Part shown: positions 57,606-64,000 of the stretch, piece after piece
How positions within the stretch are numbered: position 1 is the stretch's first letter
Layout: every line of letters starts with the position of its first letter
Assembly: GCA_033675265.1 (NCBI GenBank)
Contig: JAUJYZ010001545.1
Span: forward strand, 446,001 to 510,000
Source of the DNA: Actinostola sp. cb2023
Taxonomy: Eukaryota; Cnidaria; Anthozoa; Actiniaria; Actinostolidae
Reading direction: 5' to 3'
DNA length: 64,000 nt
Program-made: the position numbers and the translations under genes
Notes under the pieces: generated by a model
The model's input: only the letters and a program-made list of their open reading frames with translations
Told to the model about the DNA's origin: nothing
Databases searched by the model: none

Positions 57606-60430
57606 CTTGCATATGGTCCCGCCATGTGCTCCTCGTCTCCACTGAACGCGTTCATGCCTTCCATCGCCGGGTTGACTGTTAGGGATGGGGTTGGGGGACT
57701 TTCGGGAAGCGGGAATTCGTATGGGATGAGATCGGAGCAGTTGTTTATCTAAATTATCTAATTATCTCTCTCTGACTATCTGACTGTCTGACTATATATC
57801 TATCTAACGTAGCTGCAGCTAAGTTCAACAGTGGACTCATTTCATGCTATAGGCTCGGCCATAGAATAGTGGATCCAATATTATCGGTTCTTCAACGTTG
57901 GACTCATTTCACTGATGCTATATAGGCTTAATGTATAGCATAGTGGCTCCAATATTGGGATGTATCACATCATTCAATAGATTAACATAATACTATGTTA
58001 ATCAGTTTTGTGTGATGATGATGATTCCCAACAAACAACGTCCCCGGACCACCGTTTCACCCTAAGTCATCCCGAGGTTCCCAACACAGGAAAGGCGACT
58101 GAAATAGTCAGAGAGCTCGTTGCTCAGTGCTTCACACAGTCTCAGCTTACGAAAGACAAGAAAGACTGGCCGTCAAGTCACGACACATACAAGGTAAACC
58201 GCCACACAATCAATGCACCATATACTTACACCTACCCGTAGTTTGTGAAGGAGTAAAGCCAGAAGTAGGTGACGGAGTAGTAGCAGCAGAGGTGGTCGAT
58301 TGCTGGCAATAAACTGCGTTTCGATCTCCTGCATCTAAATTATAGTTACAATAAAGAGTTACAAAACAATCTTATTCTGTTCCTCAATAACCGCGGAACA
58401 CGCGGAGTGCTAAAGATAAAAAAGGCGGGTAATTCAAGTAATATGTAGAAGTTGATAAATGATATAATTAATGAAAATAAATAATAAATTAAACTAAATT
58501 AATTATAAATATTATTAATTATATAAGGATAAATAACGAATAAATTATTACAACAAGAAAAACAAATATGTATATACAATTGTATAACAAATAGGATCAA
58601 TGGTTAGTAGCTGTCCAAACGAGAGGCTCTTATATATCAATTACTGGTTTTTATTCACTCCAGTAAGGGAGAATATTATAGTCATACTCACGAGAGTATT
58701 CTTTGGCTGCATGTTTCTTGCTTTCCCAAAGGAATTCTGATTTCAATTGCAAATTACGCTTTACAATGCAAAGCTGTTTGTGTGACTTGGAGTGAAGATG
58801 AATAAGCACACCGTGGACTCGAAGAGCTTGAGGCAGCTTTGGCTTACGACGATTTAATATAAGCTTACAACGCTAGAAATTTCCGGTAATTGTGGAAATG
58901 AAGAGCAGCGCGCATACTCAAAGCTGGATTCCTCAAACCAGTTAGAAACGGACGAAATTGAGAAACGAGAGAAATAATGGACAGCAGAGACAACTCAAGA
59001 AAGCACAATGTGGACATTTAATATATTGAAAGATTGGACTGACTATCGCAATAATCACCATGTGGAGAACTTGGACGATGAATATCCGAACGACTACACT
59101 TCTTGTAGAACATGGAGAAACTCGTTTGTGATCTCATTTTGAAGAGTAAGTGACTCGCTACGTTTCTTTAGTGTTTAGCATATTTATGATCTGTAATTCT
59201 GTATCAGTAATTCGAATAATAATTGATGGAGGAGCGACGACCCCCCCCCCCCCCCCCCCCCCCCCCCCACTCCATCCCCCATAATGCATTGTTATATTAC
59301 CTTTACTGGAATTGTATTCACATATGTATGGTCTGTGTATGTATCTCTGTAAATTGTTAAACAGTCCTTGTGTTCCTGGAGGATAGTTCTTTTCCATTAA
59401 CACGTACTGTTTCTTAACATTGTTACTTGGTCTGTTAGGTTGCCACTTGTTGATCGTCAGACTTTGTCCATTAATCCATCTCCATTCCCCTGTTGTCTTA
59501 GTCAAACCAATGTACCATTCGTTGTCTGATTCTCCATTGCCAACGTTGATATTCTGTATCTTATCATTTATAAACTTCCATTCACCTTCTGTTTCCATGG
59601 ATAGCAAGCTGCCTCCATTACTTCTACAGTCGTTGTTACTGTTGTCCCAGTTTTTCATGACAATGTTAAACGTATAGCTAGAACAGTCTGAGGCTGTCGA
59701 TAATGAAACCAACTAATTGTAGTAAAAGTCAGATACATACACGTACAATTATGAATACTCCTGAATCCCGGGGGACGGGGGGGGGGGGGAGAAAGACGGG
59801 GGGGGGGGGGGGGGGGGGTGGGGGACGGGAAACTCCCGTATAAAAGTATCGGGGATGCTCGTCGTATCTTTTGGGGGTTAAAATATATAAGCGATTAGGT
59901 ATCTTTTAGGGCATGAAATTAAAATATTGAACCTTACTCTTACTTTGGTATATTTTGGGCTGTCGAAAAAGAAAATCCGCATGAGTCAGGTAACCAGATG
60001 TCAACAGTATTTTAATCAAATACTAAACCCCTCAAACAGTGGGTTAAGTTTATGTATGGTATCTTTTAGGGGTTAAAAAAAACAGCCGCCCATTAAAATA
60101 ATCTTCGTGGCTTGGTAGTCTTTTTTAATCTGAGACTCCCTAAGAGGTACCAAATCGCAGATTTCAAACTCTAAAAGGTACGAGGAACATCCCCGTCACC
60201 CTATGTATGGGAGTCCTCCCACCGAGCATACATGTATGATGGATCAGTGGTACACTACGTTTCTTTGCGAATGGGCAAATCGACATCGCAATTAACGAGG
60301 CAGATCGAGGCTACTTAGAATCCCTTCCATTACCCCACATCTAAACACTCACACCAAATTCACTCGTACCTCGCCCGTCCGTCTTGGAAGCATAGAAAAC
60401 CAGAAACATCCAAACCAAACTCGTGTACAT
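57606..60430 (-). CDS. C-type lectin cassette D (signal, lectin, stalk; transmembrane not found locally)
   Basis: Exons in transcript order: 60370-60430 (signal, MYTSLVWMFLVFYASKTDGR, unrelated to the B and C signals), 59301-59693 (lectin domain, starting SDCSSYTFN), 58236-58334 (stalk; a shorter form starting at 58313 uses an internal acceptor), and candidate juxtamembrane-type exon 57606-57675. Junctions between the signal, lectin and stalk exons are phase 1. The lectin shows NEWYIGLTKTTGEWRWINGQ, WQPNRPSNN and PYICEYN. Its ligand-loop residues differ from B and C. As with cassette C, no transmembrane exon lies between stalk and the next exon, so it is either secreted, spliced to the B transmembrane exon, or incomplete. 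Confidence 0.65.
58335..59300. other. Lectin-stalk intron of cassette D
   Basis: 58380-58955 is AT-rich and unique to this cassette; the AAC satellite of cassette C is absent. 58955-59290 resembles 52530-52880, including the broken copy of the small reading frame and a poly-C run (59241-59269). Confidence 0.5.
59765..59822. repeat. Poly-G tracts
   Basis: Two G homopolymers (about 10 and 20 bases) separated by AGAAAGAC, in the signal-lectin intron of cassette D. They may form G-quadruplex; lengths are uncertain in assembly. Confidence 0.85.
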
Positions 60431-60644
60431 TTCAAAGTAGGAGAGCAACATATCGTGTGTTACATGAAACGTCAAGTTTGCACTTCAAATTCAACTGTTC
60501 AGAAAGAAACACCTGTGACAATAATGTAGGCACAAGGATGATTAAGCTGCTACTGTTTCATTTCACTGGAGTCAGTTTGTTTACAATAATTCCAAAAGTG
60601 AAATCACGTTATTATTTGTGCTGTTTCATCTCACATGTGTAATA

Positions 60645-60805
60645 TAGACCGAATGCAATAATGGCATCCAATTTCAATTGCCATTGTTCTGGACTGACTA
60701 GCCTCTCATACAGGTGAAAATGCTTTTGTGTTTCCACATGGAGGCTAGTCAGTCCAGAACAATGGCAATTGAGATTGGATGCCATTATTGCATTCGGTCT
60801 ATGTT
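60645..60805. repeat. Foldback element
   Basis: Arms ATAGACCGAATGCAATAATG ... TTCTGGACTGACTAGCCTC and complements, nearly perfect over about 70 bases, with a loop of about 25 bases. Confidence 0.9.
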
Positions 60806-61035
60806 GTTATTTAAGCTGATCATTGGGATTAATTTTACACTGATCTTGATTGAAGGGTGTCAATCAGAATGGGACGAAACCAGACATTAAATGATGCATA
60901 TATTTCCTTCACGGCGGGATATCAGATTAGCTGGGGTCTGTACCATTGGATACGCCATGGGTTATCAGTCCTTCCGTAGAAGAGATGCAAGTCCCAAATG
61001 AAACCTTGAGTGTTCGAGATAGCGGGGCTCAACTG

Positions 61036-61390
61036 TACTTGCGGGACACGTGACACTATATAATAATGTGTTTATTCATAATTAATTGATACTTGCGTGA
61101 CACGTGACACTATATAATAATGTGTTTATTCATAATTAACTGATACTTGCGTGACACGTGACACTATATAATAATGTGTTTATTCATAATTAATTAATAC
61201 TTGCGTGACACGTGACACTATATAATAATGTGTTTATTCACAATTAACTGATACTTGCGTGACACGTGACACAATATACTAATGTGTTTATTCATAATTA
61301 ATTGATACTTGCGTGACACGTGACACTATATAATAATGTGTTTATTCATAATTAATTGATACTTGCGTGACACGTGACACTACATACTAA
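61036..61390. repeat. 54-bp tandem repeat, about seven copies
   Basis: Units contain ACTTGCGTGACACGTGACAC and AATGTGTTTATTCATAATTA. The last unit is split by the MITE at 61390-61843, and its remainder continues at 61843-61870. The CACGTG in each unit is an E-box-like palindrome. Confidence 0.95.
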
Positions 61391-61843
61391 TACCGTAGAA
61401 TCCCGGTTATAAACCCCCCCCCCGGTTATAAGTCCCCCCGGTTATAAGCCCACCTATCTGCAAACAGAAATGTCCTCCCGGTTATAAGCCACCCCCGATT
61501 ATAAGCCCACTTCATTTACTCCTCCCCATACGGGTTACCGTATACAGGAAACAATAATTATTAGGCAATAGAAATAGAGGGGGTACCAGACGAGACTGAT
61601 GGAGTCCAGTAGTGACGGTAACATATTCGCAATCCACTCAAATTATAGTTTTTGTGAACACATTCGCGTTTCAAAGCTTTTACTGTTATTGTTAGAACGA
61701 ATTTCAGACGTTTTTCCCTCCCTTTTTAGCCCCCCCCCCCCCCCCCTCCCTCCCCCCCCCTCCCCGATTTTATAAGCCCACCACAAAACCCTTACGAAGA
61801 TATATATATAAGCCCTGGGTTTATAACCGGAATTCTACGGTAT
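61390..61843. mobile_element. MITE with TACCGTAGAATCCCGGTTAT ends, inserted in a tandem repeat
   Basis: Terminal inverted repeats ATACCGTAGAATCCCGGTTA and its complement, with internal GGTTATAAGCCC repeats and C-rich runs. Comparison with intact 54-bp units shows insertion at ACTAAT/GTTTATT with a 2-bp AT (or TA) duplication. Non-autonomous; ends resemble the 5117-5464 element in TACCGTA. Confidence 0.8.
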
Positions 61844-61884
61844 GTTTATTCGCAATTAACTGATATATATATATACTGGAAAGT

Positions 61885-62332
61885 AGTTAAAGTGTATATG
61901 ACACGAAATTTTTTATTTTGAAAATCGATGACATATGAACTGAATAGTGGGATGGTTCAGTCAGTTTTGTGATTTGAGCTTCGCATTTGCGAGTTATGCT
62001 AATTCGGTGACGTCAGATTGTTTTTTTTTCCATAACTTATTTTTATTTTTTCAAGTAGCATTCTTTTCTGAAATAGAAAAAAAAGGTTAACATCATTTAT
62101 ATAAGTTGTAGAAAACTTTTTGCCAGATTAATAATGTCAATAATTTGCACAAGGACGCTTTTGTATAATAAATTAAAAACAACCTGACGTCACCAAATTA
62201 AAATATCACGATTTCAAACCTTTACAACTCGTAAATGCGAAGCTCAAATCACAAAATACTGAACCATCCCACTATTCACTTCATATATAATCGATTTTCA
62301 AAATAAAAAAATTCGTGTCATATACACTTTAA
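61885..62332. repeat. Large foldback upstream of receptor E 3' end
   Basis: Arms of about 140 bases: AAAGTGTATATGACACGAAA, AATCGAT, ATAGTGGGATGGTTCAG, TTTGAGCTTCGCATTTGCGAG and their complements at 62170-62332. The centre is AT-rich with GTGACGTCAG on both sides. Confidence 0.9.
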
Positions 62333-62408
62333 TGAATGAGGTAAAGTTTTCTGGGTAACTATAACTAAGTTTCAAAGTTTCTACCAAATGTTTTCTCCAC
62401 AATATTGT

Positions 62409-63895
62409 TTACTTTGCGACAATATTTACTTGGTTTGCTGGACGTTTGGTCTTTTTTGATTTATCAACAGTGGCATAGATAACTTTGCTATCACGTGATA
62501 CTCCACTTGTAAAGGCTTGTGGGATTTCCTTCTCGTTTGAAGAACCGCTTATTGCAGAAGTCTGCGTATCAACTTCGACTTGTCTGTTGAACCTATTTGT
62601 CCAAGTTTGTCTTCTTTGCGAGGCTGCACGCGTTTCTATAGAAACATCTTCATCATCCTCAGCAGCAATAGCGCATGCGCTGTTTGATCTCTGACGACCA
62701 ATAGCAGCTTGAGGAGAGGCGTTGTTCGTCGATTGACCTGAAGAATTTAGTTCAACTTTCTTTACTTGAGCGTAAACTACTTCGACTTGTTTAGGATTGT
62801 GCAGACCCTCGTCTAAGTCTCTGGGATAAGATTTACTTTGCGCAGACGATTCATGTCTGCTCGAACTATTTGCTGCTTCAGCTGGAAGCGTTTCTGAGAG
62901 CGGTTTGTGTACTTGAGCGTGTAAAATAGTGTTGGTCAAGTCGCTGCTTTCACCGTCTTGATTCTCTGGACGAACTGCATTTGAGCCAACGTGTTCATCG
63001 TCATCATCATTTGCCCCAACGTGTTCATCGTCATCATCAATATCAGACCAGTTTCCTCTCATTCTTTCGTCGCGCGCACTTTCGGGTTCGATTTCTTCCA
63101 CCTCTTCTATTGGACTCAAGGACACGTTCACACTTTGACTGTCTAGCATTGGACTGTACTTTTTCCTGTTGATATAACTATAACATAAACATAATTTAGT
63201 GATCGAATTTCATATGGTCAGCGGCTATGATCGCGGGCCCTATTCATATAGAACACCAACACGAATATTAGGGACGGGAGGGTGAGGTATGTGAAGCAAG
63301 TTCAAAGAATGTTCATTCAAATATCCCACAACAAGTTAGCCAATCAGAAATGTGTACTCACTCGTTGCAGCTTTCCAGTCCATATCCTTCGTATCCTTGA
63401 AATTACAGTATAAACACATTATTATTTATTACTATTTTTATAATTAATTTAATTAGGGCGGTTTATGTTTACAAGAGAAAATCTATAGTTTCGGTCCAAA
63501 CCTTTCTTCCCAAAGGTTTATTAAATGTAGGTACAGATGTATGCTACACAGCACGCATGCATTGTTGTCGGGAAATATGGCGTCTTTGCAATGTTGCAGA
63601 TGTTTCGCTCGCTATGTTACTAAATAGAATGCGATATTTGCAGTATTTGCTGTGATTCTGCCCACATCAATTTCAGGGTTAGACATTGCCGATAAAACAA
63701 CGCGCAAAGATGCAACGTTTTTCTATACTTTCTAAGGTTAAGCTCTTGTTTTACCTGTTTCATAGGACCACCAACAGAATACGTAGATGAATACAACGAT
63801 ACAAACTAACAAAACTACTCCAAGAACAGAAACAACGGCAAGCATGACAGTCCTGGAAGCTTTATTATACTCTACTGTGGTGTTTGAGGATGGTG
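62409..63895 (-). CDS. Receptor E, 3' part: transmembrane, juxtamembrane and YAxV tail (5' end beyond window)
   Basis: Exons in transcript order: 63755-63895 (transmembrane; MLAVVSVLGVVLLVCIVVFI), 63362-63395 (juxtamembrane, GYEGYGLESC), 62409-63177 (tail, 256 codons with stop). Exon phases (1-1, 1-2, 2-stop) are the same as in receptor B, so the two share ancestry. The tail contains VVYAQV and VIYATV (both fit the ITIM pattern), a Glu/Asp-rich stretch with two DDDDEHVG units, and the VDKSKKTKR signature also found in B. Upstream is T-rich with acceptor TTTAG; the ectodomain exons are off the right edge. It probably signals from the plasma membrane through SH2-domain proteins. Confidence 0.75.
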
Positions 63896-64000
63896 CTAAA
63901 GAAGGGAAATTAATGTTATAAGAGTTCAGTTAGAATAAGAGTGGTTGGAAGGAGTAAAGAAAAGAAGAATGGGAAAAAAAGGGAAATTAAGGAAAGGAAT

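Larger units (their letters stand above)
52880..58340. repeat. Segmental duplication, copy 2 (receptor cassette C lectin to cassette D stalk)
   Basis: Counterpart of 45500-49640. Differences visible by eye are the expanded 77-bp array (54055-55190), a retroposon tail next to the signal-exon donor (55746-55825), and small indels. The unit runs from one lectin exon to the stalk exon of the next cassette, so the duplication breakpoints fall inside receptor genes. Confidence 0.9.
60431..62408. other. Intergenic region between cassette D and receptor E
   Basis: Holds the presumed promoter of the cassette D signal exon and three repeat elements (60645-60805, 61036-61390 with inserted MITE to 61843, 61885-62332). 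No exon supported. Confidence 0.5.

Noticed and set aside
1..64000. tRNA or rRNA genes
   Set aside because: No cloverleaf with A and B boxes and no rRNA-like conserved stretch was seen by eye; a covariance search would be needed to exclude a tRNA.

Overview
This is a eukaryotic nuclear window, not a bacterial one. Coding sequence is split into short exons with clean GT-AG introns. Introns are full of minisatellites and foldback (MITE-like) elements, and no operon or Shine-Dalgarno layout is present. The gene content (CENP-E kinesin, single-exon class A GPCR, ALK-type glycine-rich secreted protein, C-type lectin receptors with YAxV tails) points to an early-branching metazoan. My best guess is a demosponge; that is an impression from family content, not a database result.

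Layout. 1-1060: AT-rich flank with a foldback. 1061-30566 (+): one gene of at least 36 clear exons encoding a CENP-E-like mitotic kinesin of about 2,700 residues. It has an N-terminal motor, a very long coiled coil grown by internal duplication, and a C-terminal Cys-Pro-His-Gln that could be a CaaX farnesylation box. Its introns hold at least ten minisatellites and many foldback elements. 30567-33339: intergenic, two large foldbacks. 33340-34327 (+): rhodopsin-like GPCR with a 1-nt frame break in the third intracellular loop. 34328-36498: TTG-rich and other tandem repeats. 36499-40784 (-): seven-exon secreted protein of 538 residues with a discoidin-like module and an ALK/LTK-type glycine-rich domain; all six introns are phase 1.

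42416-60430 (-): a cluster of C-type lectin receptor exons. From right to left there are three tandem ectodomain cassettes: D (signal 60370-60430, lectin 59301-59693, stalk 58236-58334), C (55831-55906, 52890-53273, 49552-49629) and B (47060-47135, 45550-45933, 45172-45429). Only cassette B is followed by transmembrane, juxtamembrane and tyrosine-motif tail exons (44547-44699, 43236-43260, 42416-42941). Every cassette exon joins in phase 1, so C and D could splice onto the single B transmembrane/tail. This would be a shared-constant-region receptor cluster and is the most interesting hypothesis here. B and C are recent duplicates over several kb.

62409-63895 (-): the 3' end of another receptor (gene E) with its own transmembrane exon and a tail carrying the same YAxVDKSKK signature; its ectodomain lies beyond the window. 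No tRNA, rRNA or CRISPR was found. Exon boundaries were read by eye from splice consensus and reading phase; RNA evidence was not available.
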